Positions 34,592-43,635 of a DNA stretch of 64,000 bases are shown here, in pieces (position 1 is the stretch's first letter; each line of letters begins with the position of its first letter). Location: positions 1 through 64,000 of the forward strand of contig CAZWYL010000001.1 of NCBI GenBank assembly GCA_964638225.1. The letters are read 5' to 3'. Below the pieces are notes generated by a model. That model was not told where the DNA came from. It searched no databases and was given only the letters and a program-made list of their open reading frames with translations. The position numbers and the translations under genes are program-made. The DNA comes from WJKK01 sp964638225 (lineage in GTDB: Bacteria; Patescibacteriota; WWE3; UBA101185; UBA10185).

Positions 34592-34732
34592 TTAAAAATC
34601 CTTCGGGAAATCCATATAATCTGGAGGAACAGCTTGTAGGACAACATTTCCAAGTAATTCCATAACCGTACTGCTCGACCAGAGAAGAGGGGCCTGCGGA
34701 GCGGGCGACGATTCACCAGTCACCCCAACCAT
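34592..34732 (-). CDS. Small hypothetical protein, 46 residues
   Basis: Short gene from ATG 34732 to TAA 34592-34594. The frame reads like real protein (SSPAPQAPLLWSSSTV, then VPPDYMDFPKDF at the end) and is locally richer in GC than its surroundings. It follows the glycosyltransferase at 34766 on the same strand by 33 bp, with an AGGAG 15 nt before the ATG, further than usual. It ends 7 bp from the convergent transporter gene. Family not recognised. Confidence 0.5.
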   Translation of the reverse strand: MVGVTGESSPAPQAPLLWSSSTVMELLGNVVLQAVPPDYMDFPKDF

Positions 34733-34765
34733 TTCAGTGAGCGGGATCTCCTAAAATGCTTAAAT

Positions 34766-35836
34766 TCAGCTCCTATCCTCTACTAACACCAAAGGTAGAA
34801 AAGCCATTAACCAAGTATAATACTGACCAAACAAAACAGGATTGAACCCTATAAATATTAAATAAGCAAATGCAGAATACTTCCATAATGTGAGCTTCTT
34901 TGTAAAGTAGAGCAAAGCAATAATACAAAAAGAAACAAACATCGGTAATCTAGGCAGCATATAAAAAAAGTTATTTTGAAATCTATCCTGATTGTATAAA
35001 ACAAGAACTTTATCAAATCCCGTACTCAGGGTAGTGGTGTTAGATTCAGGATCACGAGTCAGATTGTACATTATAGAACTAGTGTAATGTTGGGGAGTTT
35101 CAATTATATAAGGTATTGAGGGGCCTAAAATCGGAAGAATCAATAAAAAAGCATATACAAAGAACCTGCCAAGATAACCTAAAAATTTCTTATTTCTCCA
35201 ATCACTCCGATTTTCCATAATAGGCAAAAATAATTCCAGTAAGTAAATAGGAAAAAGAAAAATAGTTAAGTGTTTGATTGCCGTTGCTACTCCAAATAAC
35301 AAAAAAGAAAGCGCCTTATTTTTTTTAAGGAGAAGTAAAGAAATAAACAAAACAGCAAGCACATAGGTGTCCTGTTTTAAATCAAAAGCATTATTTAAAG
35401 TCCACCGATTAAACATAAAAATCACCATTCCAAGAATACCAAGCAGTTTACTCTGCTTTCTTAAAAGTAAGTAGATCACTATACCCACTAGAGAGTAGGC
35501 AGCAAAAACTAGATATCTCAGACTATCCAGGAACAAAACAAAACTATAATTAGAAATTCTTGCAATTACAGCCATAAGTTGGAAATATAAGGGGAAAAAC
35601 CCAGGAACCTTCTCTTGATGCAACATTCGTTCCGGATTAAACTCTAAATAAGAATTAACCCCATTCAATACATTGACACCTCTTTGAAAACCTCTATGCA
35701 CATCTCCACTATCAAAACTGTTTAAGCCGTAGGAGTTATTCAAAAATAGAATATATCCAATAAAAATAATTAAACCTACGCTAAGAATTTCTACTAAAAG
35801 TGTGGTATTTTCTTCATTAATCCATTTTTTCATCAA
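34766..35836 (-). CDS. Membrane glycosyltransferase-like protein (GT-C, GT87/DUF2029 type)
   Basis: Polytopic protein, 356 residues, about nine helices. The first outside loop has FDSGDVHRGF with acidic residues where GT-C enzymes bind the lipid-phosphate sugar; later VATAIKHLTIFLFPIYLL and NPVLFGQYYTWLMAFLPL resemble GT87/DUF2029 mannosyltransferases. Shares 20 bp with the 155-residue membrane-anchored protein upstream, so the pair may act together. Donor and acceptor unknown. Confidence 0.6.
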   Translation of the reverse strand: MMKKWINEENTTLLVEILSVGLIIFIGYILFLNNSYGLNSFDSGDVHRGFQRGVNVLNGVNSYLEFNPERMLHQEKVPGFFPLYFQLMAVIARISNYSFVLFLDSLRYLVFAAYSLVGIVIYLLLRKQSKLLGILGMVIFMFNRWTLNNAFDLKQDTYVLAVLFISLLLLKKNKALSFLLFGVATAIKHLTIFLFPIYLLELFLPIMENRSDWRNKKFLGYLGRFFVYAFLLILPILGPSIPYIIETPQHYTSSIMYNLTRDPESNTTTLSTGFDKVLVLYNQDRFQNNFFYMLPRLPMFVSFCIIALLYFTKKLTLWKYSAFAYLIFIGFNPVLFGQYYTWLMAFLPLVLVEDRS

Positions 35837-36284
35837 TCAAATCCTCCATTAAACTTTCAACTTCCAAAATATTATCCTTATTGTAAATCAAAAGATTCTT
35901 GTACAAATAAATGTTTCCAGTTAATTCTGAATCCTTGGCAAGACTCCTCATCCTTTTTAAAGCATCTTCATTGCTGGAATATTCATAAACCTCAACAACA
36001 TCGCCATTAACTACAATTTTTCTTCCCATCACCCCAAAATCATCCGGAGACTTTACATCCACATCTAAATCAGCCGAAATATCATTATCATTGAGAAAGC
36101 GTAAAACATAAGTAACACTGGAAAGCTCTTCAGAACTCTTTGTATTAACATTTAAGGAAAATTTGCTGTCCAATGTTAGGAATTTTTGGTAATTAATAAT
36201 CCTTTGATTAAAAAACCATAGCAAAGGAAACATCAACAGAAGAAAAACTATTAATGCTAAATTAAACAGAACTTTACGTGACAT
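35817..36284 (-). CDS. Membrane-anchored protein of unknown function
   Basis: 155 residues: one N-terminal helix (about 5-27) that serves as signal anchor, then a predicted outside domain of mixed strand and helix (VTYVLRFLNDNDISADLDVD; IVVNGDVVEVYEYSSNEDA). No recognised family. First gene of a minus-strand unit with the GT87-like enzyme, overlapping it by 20 bp. Confidence 0.65.
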   Translation of the reverse strand: MSRKVLFNLALIVFLLLMFPLLWFFNQRIINYQKFLTLDSKFSLNVNTKSSEELSSVTYVLRFLNDNDISADLDVDVKSPDDFGVMGRKIVVNGDVVEVYEYSSNEDALKRMRSLAKDSELTGNIYLYKNLLIYNKDNILEVESLMEDLIDEKMD

Positions 36285-36383
36285 AATTAATCCATTTTAT
36301 TACAAAAATACCCACACTTAAATAATCCCAACATTTAGTCTTCAATTCTTAACCTGATAAAGTTCCTGAAAGTAAAATAAAAT

Positions 36384-36701
36384 TTAAGCCTTTTTTGCTT
36401 CCTGCTTAGAATCCTCCATCAAACTGCGAACACTTTGAATTAAGAAATATCCAGCAAAAGAATAAATAATAAGAGCAAACAAAGCCGAAAATTCAATAAC
36501 AAAGCCTCCTTCCAACTCAGGTGAGGGAAAAATCCCTGCAAAAGGATTTAAAAGAGGAGCAGTAGTTATATAAACCCAATTCACAAAAGAGACCGAAGGG
36601 GCAGCTCCAAAGAGCTTCAATATTATCCTTAAGGATAAAAGCATTTCCATAACATTCTTTACTAGCCCAATTGTGAATATAAGTATACGCGGAGTTTCCA
36701 T
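36384..36701 (-). CDS. YggT family membrane protein
   Basis: 105 residues with two main hydrophobic regions separated by the YggT signature: LRIILKLFGAAPSVSFVNWV, then TAPLLNPFAGIFPSPELEGG, then ALFALIIYSFAGYF. YggT proteins are linked to osmotic stress, division-site and photosynthetic membranes in other groups. TAACCT ends exactly 6 nt before ATG 36701. Single-gene unit, divergent from the 36944 gene. Confidence 0.82.
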   Translation of the reverse strand: METPRILIFTIGLVKNVMEMLLSLRIILKLFGAAPSVSFVNWVYITTAPLLNPFAGIFPSPELEGGFVIEFSALFALIIYSFAGYFLIQSVRSLMEDSKQEAKKA

Positions 36702-36707
36702 AGGTAA

Positions 36708-36736
36708 AGGTTAACAAAGATAACAAGAAGAAGCAA
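36708..36736 (-). promoter_or_regulatory. Promoter with start codon at +1 (YggT)
   Basis: Minus strand: -35 TTGCTT (36736-36731), 17-nt spacer, -10 TAACCT (36713-36708), then TTACCT and ATG 36701. Leaderless geometry. Confidence 0.55.
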
Positions 36737-36931
36737 ACATGAACAATCCCAGAACAAAACTAATAAACTAAAATGAAAACATTGAAATTAGAATATAAAC
36801 CAATAATTGAAAAAAGACTGTATTTGAAAATTCAGGAGATAATTCCCCAAAAATTGTAAGGTTTCCGAAAATAGAGTACCCAATGAACTGAAGAAGCATT
36901 TAGAGGTTTAATTTGTAATCAGACTTGTTGA

Positions 36932-36937
36932 TATAAT
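36932..36937 (+). promoter_or_regulatory. -10 box TATAAT, 6 nt before 36944 ATG
   Basis: TATAAT, then TTTCTT, then ATG 36944; no Shine-Dalgarno. The 242 bp between YggT and this gene are otherwise AT-rich, with only a 28-codon ATG frame at 36773-36859 (plus) that I do not trust. Confidence 0.65.
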
Positions 36938-36943
36938 TTTCTT

Positions 36944-38455
36944 ATGGAAAGAAAAGTGCTGAATTTAACTCTAATAATCTTCCTAAGTTTATACACATCG
37001 TTCTTTTATACCCAAAAAATTAACCTCATTTCCGCTGATCTTGGAAGACATATTCAAAATGGCAAGACAATATCTCAAGAAAAAAAATTTATCTCTAAAA
37101 ATCTCTACTCCTACACAGAACCCAATCGCGAAACTTTAAACCATCATTGGGGAGCAGGTATCATCTTTCATGAAATCCATAAAATCGGAAATTTCAAGGG
37201 ATTATCCTTATTCTACATTACTATTAATACAATAACCGCTCTGCTTATTTTCTGGGTTGCCAAAAAGGAAACGTCAATTAAGATGGCTTTTGTTTCTACA
37301 GTTCTATCTGTTCCCCTTATCGCTAGTAGAACAGAGATAAGACCGGAGGGATTTAGCTACCTTTTCCTAGCTCTGATATTTTTCATCCTTCATAAATTTA
37401 GAAACCAGAAAATTAAGTTCAAACCTGCTCTTTTTCTCGTTACAACAATTCATCTTATCTGGATAAATTTACATATATTTTTCATCTTTGGATTTTTTAT
37501 AATCGGGGTTTTTTGGCTTGACGCTGTTATAAATAAGAAATCAAAATCTTACCTAAAGCAATTAACCATAATTGGTCTATTAAGCATTCTTGTATCTATA
37601 ATAAATCCTTATGGAATAAAAAGCTTAGTCGAGCCATTCTTAATTTTTAGAGAGTATGGATATATGCTCGCCGAAAATCAGTCAATATTTTTTATGCAAA
37701 AAAGGTTTCCAAAATTTTTATACATACATTATGAAATACTCTTACTAATTATTCCTGTAACTATTGTTCTTCTTATCAAAAATAGAAAATTTAAAAACGA
37801 CTTCATATTTCTTCTTCCCTTGATTATTTTTCTAATATTAGGTTTTAGAATGATTAGACTTATTCCCTTAGCAGGAATTTTTCTAGTACCGGTTATCGCT
37901 AAGGGCCTTAATTCAACTGAGTCTAAAAAAACTGGACAGCTTATTTTCTTAAGTTCTCTGATACTTGCATTGACAGGCACATTCACTCAAAATTTTTATT
38001 ATTCCCCATTTGACACGAACACAGGGATAGGTCTTCGCGAAAATACCAATCAATCCGCAAGATTCTTCAAACAAAATAATTTGAAAGGTCCAATTTTCAA
38101 TAATTACGACATAGGTGGATATTTGATCTACCATCTCTATCCAGAACATAAAATTTTTGTAGATAACAGACCAGAAGCCTACAGTATAAATTTCTTTCAG
38201 GAGACCTATATAAAGATGCAAGAAGACGAAGAAAAATGGATAGAGGAAGATAAAGAGAAAAACTTTCAAACTATATATTTCTATAGACACGATGCAACTC
38301 CTTGGGGTCAACCTTTTCTCATAGAAAGAATAAAAGATCCAGAGTGGGTACCCGTTTTTATAGATACTTATACAATTATCTTGGTCAAGGCCAATAAGCA
38401 AAACTTAAAAATAGTTGAAGAATACGAAATTCCAGAGGAAGTCTTTATTTATTAA
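36944..38455 (+). CDS. GT-C-like multi-pass membrane protein
   Basis: 503 residues, about ten helices (residues 5 to about 350) and an outside C-terminal domain of about 140 residues with IFNNYDIGGYLIYHLYP and KIFVDNRPEAYS. The first loop has SADLGRHI (Asp32), the acidic position of GT-C glycosyltransferases, and NHHWGAG follows. Proteins with this architecture are usually annotated as hypothetical or ArnT-like glycosyltransferases. The acceptor is unknown. Followed by the lycopene-cyclase-domain-like gene 50 bp later. Confidence 0.6.
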   Translation: MERKVLNLTLIIFLSLYTSFFYTQKINLISADLGRHIQNGKTISQEKKFISKNLYSYTEPNRETLNHHWGAGIIFHEIHKIGNFKGLSLFYITINTITALLIFWVAKKETSIKMAFVSTVLSVPLIASRTEIRPEGFSYLFLALIFFILHKFRNQKIKFKPALFLVTTIHLIWINLHIFFIFGFFIIGVFWLDAVINKKSKSYLKQLTIIGLLSILVSIINPYGIKSLVEPFLIFREYGYMLAENQSIFFMQKRFPKFLYIHYEILLLIIPVTIVLLIKNRKFKNDFIFLLPLIIFLILGFRMIRLIPLAGIFLVPVIAKGLNSTESKKTGQLIFLSSLILALTGTFTQNFYYSPFDTNTGIGLRENTNQSARFFKQNNLKGPIFNNYDIGGYLIYHLYPEHKIFVDNRPEAYSINFFQETYIKMQEDEEKWIEEDKEKNFQTIYFYRHDATPWGQPFLIERIKDPEWVPVFIDTYTIILVKANKQNLKIVEEYEIPEEVFIY

Positions 38456-38505
38456 TTTATATCATAAGAAGAAGCCAAACTTCTGCTAAGATATAAAAGA
38501 GAAAT

Positions 38506-39294
38506 ATGCAACTGCCTAGAATCAGTAGAAAAAGCGAAAAAAGAAAACATCAACTTTATTTCATCTCTTTATACATCCTATTTGCTAACCTTATAGTATT
38601 AATTGCAAAACCTACCTATCTGGGTAATTTATTCATTGTTTACGCAATACCAGCTGCAATAACTTTTTCTTGGCTGAAAACTGAGACCAAACAAAAAGTT
38701 TTGCTCTTTTCAATCATTTCTATTCTTCTTTTTGCTCCGCCTATAGAACTGATGGCAAGATTAGCAAACTCATGGGATGTACAAACAAGCTTCCCTAAAA
38801 TACACGATATCTCTCCCATAGAAAATTTTCTTTACGCATTTATCAATTTTATCTTTCCGCTCTCGTTTTATAAATATTTCACAGAACACAACAAGAAAAA
38901 ACCCTTATCCGAAAATTGGAAAATTATGGTTATTTTATTGAGTGTCTTTTCTACGGTTGTTCACCTAACCTTTACAATAAACAAGAATTGGATAACCATG
39001 CATTATTGGCAAATAGCCGTAATATTCTTGGTAATTCCTGCGCTAATAATATTTACAAAAAACAAACACATAATCTACAAATCACTGCCTACAACCTTTT
39101 TCTTTGCCGGTGTCTTTTTTATCCATGAAATAGTCTCCCTCGAAGTAGGACACTGGTGGTGGCCTGGAGAATATCTACTTCCTATGACAGTAATGGGAAG
39201 AGTCTTTCCAGTAGACGATATAATAATTTGGTATTTCCTTTCAACTCCAGTACTTATTGGTGGATTCGAATTCTTCTTTGACGATTTTAAATAG
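38506..39294 (+). CDS. Lycopene-cyclase-domain-like membrane protein
   Basis: 262 residues, seven or so helices. Two repeated half-domains each end in a motif near PxEE: SPIENFLYAFINF (about residue 105) and FPVDDIIIWYFLS (about residue 240), with HWWWPGEYLLP in the second loop. This fits the CarR/CrtYcd-type lycopene cyclase domain, but the second acidic pair is DD and the first EN, and no other carotenoid gene is seen here. Treat as a family hint, not a function. Weak TATAAA 8 nt before the ATG. Confidence 0.45.
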   Translation: MQLPRISRKSEKRKHQLYFISLYILFANLIVLIAKPTYLGNLFIVYAIPAAITFSWLKTETKQKVLLFSIISILLFAPPIELMARLANSWDVQTSFPKIHDISPIENFLYAFINFIFPLSFYKYFTEHNKKKPLSENWKIMVILLSVFSTVVHLTFTINKNWITMHYWQIAVIFLVIPALIIFTKNKHIIYKSLPTTFFFAGVFFIHEIVSLEVGHWWWPGEYLLPMTVMGRVFPVDDIIIWYFLSTPVLIGGFEFFFDDFK

Positions 39295-39295
39295 A

Positions 39296-39976
39296 CTACT
39301 TCTCAAAGACTATAGAATCGGCAGAAGCGCCCAATTCATCTAAATAACCTTTAATATCCTTCACAAAGCTAGGAGGCCCGCATACATAGAAATTCTGAGA
39401 AAAGTCTCTTATATTCTCTGAAAGATATTCTTTGTCTATAAAGGCTCTTTCATACCCGTGGCAGACATCCCTAGGAGTATCAGTTAGAATAAAAGTTACT
39501 CGATCACCAAAATAGCCAAGAAATTCCTTTTCTAGAATAATGTCCTGCTGCTTCTTGTTGGAAAAGATTAATCTATTACCCTCTAACTCATCTTTTTGCT
39601 TCAAATCCCTGAATATCGCTATAAAAGGGGTAATTCCAGCACCGCCAGCTATAAAAGTACCTTTACCTTTGTAATTTATTGTTCCCCAAGGCTTGCCTAG
39701 AATCAATTCGTCTCCCGCATCAAGTTTGTGTAATTGCTGGGTGACCCCGTTGTGGGAGGGATAAGACTTAATTGTAAACTCTAAGACTAATTCCTCATTC
39801 AGATTAGTGAAGGTAAAAGGCCTCTTTTTCTCCCGCCACTCTTTCTTTTTTATAGAAACTTCAGTCGCCTGTCCGGGAACAAACTCGTAACCCAAGGGCT
39901 TTTCCAAAACAAAACGTTTAACATCATGCGTAACAAACTCGGTCATTAAAATTTTTACTTCAGTAGTACTTTTCAT
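39296..39976 (-). CDS. FAD/NAD(P)-binding flavin reductase (FNR family)
   Basis: Soluble ferredoxin/flavodoxin-NADP reductase-like enzyme, 226 residues. FAD site KKRPFTFTN (the RxYS-type motif), NAD(P) site GGAGITPFIA, and the C-terminal FYVCGPPSFVKDI. No iron-sulfur domain or haem protein is attached, so it needs a separate electron partner that is not in this window. Ends 1 bp from the convergent gene at 39294. Confidence 0.85.
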   Translation of the reverse strand: MKSTTEVKILMTEFVTHDVKRFVLEKPLGYEFVPGQATEVSIKKKEWREKKRPFTFTNLNEELVLEFTIKSYPSHNGVTQQLHKLDAGDELILGKPWGTINYKGKGTFIAGGAGITPFIAIFRDLKQKDELEGNRLIFSNKKQQDIILEKEFLGYFGDRVTFILTDTPRDVCHGYERAFIDKEYLSENIRDFSQNFYVCGPPSFVKDIKGYLDELGASADSIVFEK

Positions 39977-40096
39977 ATTATCTTTTGATATAATCCCAAC
40001 GCTAGCTTTAAATAACTTAGATACATTAATTATATAACACGAAATGAAATCTTAAAATTAGAAAAATATCCTATAATACTTTATAATTAGTCAAAC

Positions 40097-42058
40097 ATGA
40101 AAGGCGTAATTTACCTTAACCAAGACAATCCAAAAGATAAAGCAAAACCAGATGTGGAAGGTGTTGAGAATAACTTAACTGACATCAAAGGAAAAAGAAA
40201 CATTGACTTAAAAAAAGACTTCTCAAACTCCCAACAAGCTGAGGCAAAAAAGCCAAAAATAGAAAATAAAGAGAACTCCACTCCGAAAGCTAAAATTAAA
40301 TATCAACCTGAGAAAGAGGCTTCGCTGCCAAAAAGTACTGTAAGAAGAAATCCGCTCACTAAGACTCCCGGTGAAAAAACAAAAGAAGAGTCCGCAGATG
40401 AAAAGAAAATTGAGCCAAAAAGGGACAAAATCTTCACTGATACAATGGAAGATTTTATTCAAGACTATAAATCCATCTTAAGAGAAGAAAAGTCAACGCC
40501 TGAAGATCCCATATATGTGGATGAGATAGCAACAAAAATTGCCAAAATCTATGAACGTCTTCGCCGAGTCATTGACTGGAAAGAAGAACACTTGGTAAGA
40601 AGGACTTCTATAGAAAGGATCTTAAAAAGAAGATTAATATCGGAAATTTCTGAAACAATAATCCTTCCCGATGTAAAAGCAGAAAACATTGCAAAACCAA
40701 TTACCTTGGAAATTATTAGGACGGGTTATTTTGAAAATGGGAAAATTCCGGAAAACAAAATAGACGTAATAAAAAAAATACTCGATAAATATATTTATAT
40801 TCTAAAAAATAGTCCGTACGCACGGGAGAGTGCCCTAGCAATAAAGACAAAAGTACAGTTTTACAATTGGATACTTGAAATAGCGGCCTGTGAAATAGAG
40901 GAAACCCTAGACTACCCCCAAAGAGAAAATTATCTAATAGAATTTATGACAAATACTATGTACGAAAGAATACGCCTGGTTCCTGAAGATCAATTTGATG
41001 AAGAAGATAAGTACATACAAATTTACATAGCTGTTCACAAAAGCTTGTACCAATTAGATAATCCCGTAATAAACTACCATGTTTTAAATAAGCGTTACCC
41101 ACTTTACACAGAGAACGACAAAAAATTCATTGAAGAATTTACAAAAAATATCGAGAAAATTTGGAAAGACTTAGAAAAAGATTTAAACCATCCAAAAAGA
41201 GGGGAATTTCTCCAAATCTGCAAAAAATATGATGCTGCTTACTTGTTAATTGGAGATCTAATTAAAAAAATGGAAGAAAAAAATGGGGACACCTTAGAAG
41301 AATCATTCAAAAATAAAAAAAGCGTGCTAAATACAGTAGAGGAAATCTATAACAAAAGATTAGAAACTTTAAAGGGAAGGTTATTTAGAAGTGCATTTTA
41401 CTCTACTCTGTCTATATTTGTCGCGGGAGCTGTAAGCTTATTTATATTTGAATATCCTGTTGCCAAATTTTTCTATGGAGAATTTTCGCCCTTAGCAGTG
41501 ATAGCAGATATAGGTATCCCCACGGCTCTAATGTTTTTTCTAGTAAGTATCATCCGCCCTCCCGCAGAAGATAACCTAGAAAGAGCCAAAGAAGAAATTG
41601 AGAAGATTATTTATGGAAATAGCAACAGGCAATTTTACACAATAAAATTAAATAAAAAAATCAAAAAGTTTCAAAATTTTGTCTTTACTTCTCTTTACCT
41701 GTTGGGAGGCGCAGCTTCACTATATTTAATATACTTAGCTTTTAAAGTAGCGGGAGTACCTCTAACGTCCTTATATATTGACGTAGTAAATGTGGCCGTT
41801 GTGGTTTTCGCGGCAACAGCAGTAAGGGAAAAATCCAAAGAAATAACCATTAAAGAAAGAACTAGTATTTTGGAGTTTTTCTTAGATTTCTTTTCAGTAC
41901 CCTTAGCAAAAATCGGAAGTTGGCTCGCGTCTAAATGGAAAGAGTTTAATTTTGTGAGTGTCTTCTTTTCCACGTTAGTTGATACACCTTTTTCCACATT
42001 CATAGAATTTTTGGAAGGCTGGAGAAACTTTATTAAAGAAAAAAGAACTAGACTATAA
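40097..42058 (+). CDS. Large membrane protein of unknown function
   Basis: 653 residues. Residues 1 to about 110 are Lys/Glu/Pro-rich and probably disordered; about 115-425 form a soluble helical region (DFIQDYKSILREEK; VRRTSIERILKRRLISEI); four helices follow, in two pairs around residues 430-490 and 530-580 (LYLLGGAASLYLIYLAF); a charged tail ends the chain. No motif I recognise. Single-gene unit, with two TATAAT boxes upstream, the nearer ending 9 nt before ATG. Confidence 0.6.
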   Translation: MKGVIYLNQDNPKDKAKPDVEGVENNLTDIKGKRNIDLKKDFSNSQQAEAKKPKIENKENSTPKAKIKYQPEKEASLPKSTVRRNPLTKTPGEKTKEESADEKKIEPKRDKIFTDTMEDFIQDYKSILREEKSTPEDPIYVDEIATKIAKIYERLRRVIDWKEEHLVRRTSIERILKRRLISEISETIILPDVKAENIAKPITLEIIRTGYFENGKIPENKIDVIKKILDKYIYILKNSPYARESALAIKTKVQFYNWILEIAACEIEETLDYPQRENYLIEFMTNTMYERIRLVPEDQFDEEDKYIQIYIAVHKSLYQLDNPVINYHVLNKRYPLYTENDKKFIEEFTKNIEKIWKDLEKDLNHPKRGEFLQICKKYDAAYLLIGDLIKKMEEKNGDTLEESFKNKKSVLNTVEEIYNKRLETLKGRLFRSAFYSTLSIFVAGAVSLFIFEYPVAKFFYGEFSPLAVIADIGIPTALMFFLVSIIRPPAEDNLERAKEEIEKIIYGNSNRQFYTIKLNKKIKKFQNFVFTSLYLLGGAASLYLIYLAFKVAGVPLTSLYIDVVNVAVVVFAATAVREKSKEITIKERTSILEFFLDFFSVPLAKIGSWLASKWKEFNFVSVFFSTLVDTPFSTFIEFLEGWRNFIKEKRTRL

Positions 42059-42100
42059 ATTTCCTCCTCAAAATTTAATCTAATGTTAATAGTTATTTTG

Positions 42101-42106
42101 TAAAAT
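42101..42106 (+). promoter_or_regulatory. -10 box TAAAAT, 7 nt before 42114 ATG
   Basis: TAAAAT, then AGTTACC, then ATG 42114; no Shine-Dalgarno. The spacing is one base longer than the most common 6 nt. Confidence 0.45.
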
Positions 42107-42113
42107 AGTTACC

Positions 42114-42524
42114 ATGCCCAAAAGAGTAAGATTCCTTGCTATAGTACCGGAAACTAAAGGCGAAGATGTGCAATTTAAAGCCTACTTTCTTTGCAAAACC
42201 ACACGGCAATTAATTTCTATCCAGGTTAATCCGCAGGTAGTAGACTTTATTTTAGAAAAGAAAAGCAGAAAGAATGCAATTTTCATTAAATTTTTCGACA
42301 GCCTTGAAATATGCAAAATAGTTGTAAAAAAGAACGAAGCAAAAAAGTTTGTAGCTATTTTAAAACTTAAAAGCAGGTTCTTATCTAAAGAAATAATTAC
42401 CTCATTTCACTTAGGCTTTATAGTTTCTCAGTTACTAAAAATACCTATAGAGGTAGAAGAGAAAACAATGAAGCAAGGGGGAATTCATATCACTCCCGAA
42501 TTATTAAAAGCCTCTTTAACGTAG
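42114..42524 (+). CDS. Protein with a possible divergent bifunctional-nuclease (DUF151) fold
   Basis: 136 residues, soluble. Residues about 78-128 (KKFVAILKLKSRFLSK, then GFIVSQLLKIPIEVEEKTM) match the pattern of the DUF151 core, in which a strand, the usual RPSDAIALA helix and PIYV-E follow each other, but the RPSD residues are not kept. The assignment is tentative. Its last 9 bp overlap the convergent mltG end. Confidence 0.4.
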   Translation: MPKRVRFLAIVPETKGEDVQFKAYFLCKTTRQLISIQVNPQVVDFILEKKSRKNAIFIKFFDSLEICKIVVKKNEAKKFVAILKLKSRFLSKEIITSFHLGFIVSQLLKIPIEVEEKTMKQGGIHITPELLKASLT

Positions 42525-43595
42525 ATAAAGATTGATATTTCTCTCATGCTCCTCAAAAGTTTCAGCAAAATGGATAGTGCCATCTTCCTCATTGAGGTAA
42601 TAAGTATAGGGAGTCTCTTTATTATTTAAAACAGCATTTACAGCAGATATACTTACACTGGAAATTGGATGCGGGGGGAGCCCAACGTACTTCCTAGTAT
42701 TATAATCAGATTCATAATCAAGTTCTTCCTGAGTTATCGTATAAGGCCACCAATCAATTTCCTCCGCAAGTTCTCGTTCAGGGCAAACGGACAAAGAGAA
42801 AGTTTTCAAATCACAACCTGCTCTCAAAAGAGAAGCAAAATATTGAACAGTGGCATCTGCTCCTAAAGGCATATCTTCTTTATAACGTTTCACTAATATC
42901 CCAGCAACTAAAGGACGATCGTAAGGATCCGCAACCTCACGTTCTACTATAGAAGCAAGAATAATCACCTCTTCCTCGTCTAAATCTACACCACTCAAGG
43001 CCTCCTCTGTTAAAACTGGGAAAATTTTATCTTCAAATGTATCCTTCAAAACTTCTATCAAATCCTCTGTAGATGTGTCTTTAGGGAGAATATAAGTGTC
43101 CGGAAAAAGATATCCCTCATCCTCGAACCCTTCTCGGACAAAGTCATCGTAATTAATTTCATCGAAAGCATCCGCAGCCTTTAATGCGAATTGCTCCACT
43201 CTCCATCCCTCTAAAAAAGTAACCTTCTCATCATTAACACCATGCTGCAAAATATTGGCAAGTTCCTTTACGGAAGTACCTGCCGGTATTGTATAAACTC
43301 CAGCCTGAACATTTTTCTCCAATCTATTAAATAACACGTAAGCTTTAAATAAAGCTTTAGAATTAATAACATCCTCTTTATAAAGCTCATCAGCTATCTG
43401 TGAAACTCCCCACCCGGATTTAATCTCAACAGTCTTCTCATCAAAAACTTGCGCGGGTCTACGTATAGCAAAGTCAACATAAAAATAGAAAAGCACCGGA
43501 AGCACAACTAATAAAAGCAAAGAAAAAATTACAAGAAGTTTCTTTTTGTCGGCGTCCAAAGTATGATACTTTTCGGACTCTAAATTTTCTGTCAT
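42516..43595 (-). CDS. mltG: Endolytic murein transglycosylase MltG
   Basis: Membrane-anchored YceG-like lytic transglycosylase that cleaves nascent peptidoglycan strands, 359 residues from ATG 43595. One helix at about 20-45, a LysM-like domain (SGWGVSQIADELYKEDVINS), then the catalytic domain with ILASIVEREVADPYDRPLVAG and the Glu expected for catalysis, MPLGADATVQY and GLPPHPISSVSISAVNA. An upstream GTG at 43613 is less likely: TATCAT lies 6 nt before the ATG. Confidence 0.92.
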   Translation of the reverse strand: MTENLESEKYHTLDADKKKLLVIFSLLLLVVLPVLFYFYVDFAIRRPAQVFDEKTVEIKSGWGVSQIADELYKEDVINSKALFKAYVLFNRLEKNVQAGVYTIPAGTSVKELANILQHGVNDEKVTFLEGWRVEQFALKAADAFDEINYDDFVREGFEDEGYLFPDTYILPKDTSTEDLIEVLKDTFEDKIFPVLTEEALSGVDLDEEEVIILASIVEREVADPYDRPLVAGILVKRYKEDMPLGADATVQYFASLLRAGCDLKTFSLSVCPERELAEEIDWWPYTITQEELDYESDYNTRKYVGLPPHPISSVSISAVNAVLNNKETPYTYYLNEEDGTIHFAETFEEHERNINLYLR

Positions 43596-43601
43596 GGAGC
43601 T

Positions 43602-43607
43602 ATGATA
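43602..43607 (-). promoter_or_regulatory. -10 box TATCAT, 6 nt before mltG ATG
   Basis: TATCAT, then AGCTCC, then ATG 43595; leaderless geometry. Its expected -35 zone overlaps the divergent rnpB -10 at 43624-43629, so the two promoters may compete. Confidence 0.5.
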
Positions 43608-43623
43608 GCACACAATTAAATGA

Positions 43624-43629
43624 TATAAT
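43624..43629 (+). promoter_or_regulatory. -10 box of rnpB
   Basis: TATAAT ends 6 nt before the predicted 5' end of the RNase P RNA (43636-43637), placing the transcription start at the mature end. No good -35. Confidence 0.7.
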
Positions 43630-43635
43630 GTGTAT

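Noticed and set aside
34710..34733. Stretch CCAGTCACCCCAACCA resembling the 3' end of tRNA-Pro, suggesting an attachment-site repeat
   Set aside because: It lies inside the 46-residue gene, there is no integrase, and the rest of the tRNA is absent. Most likely chance.
36773..36859. 28-codon ATG frame between yggT and the 36944 gene
   Set aside because: Too short and without a ribosome site; its AT-rich composition makes chance likely, though I cannot exclude a small peptide.
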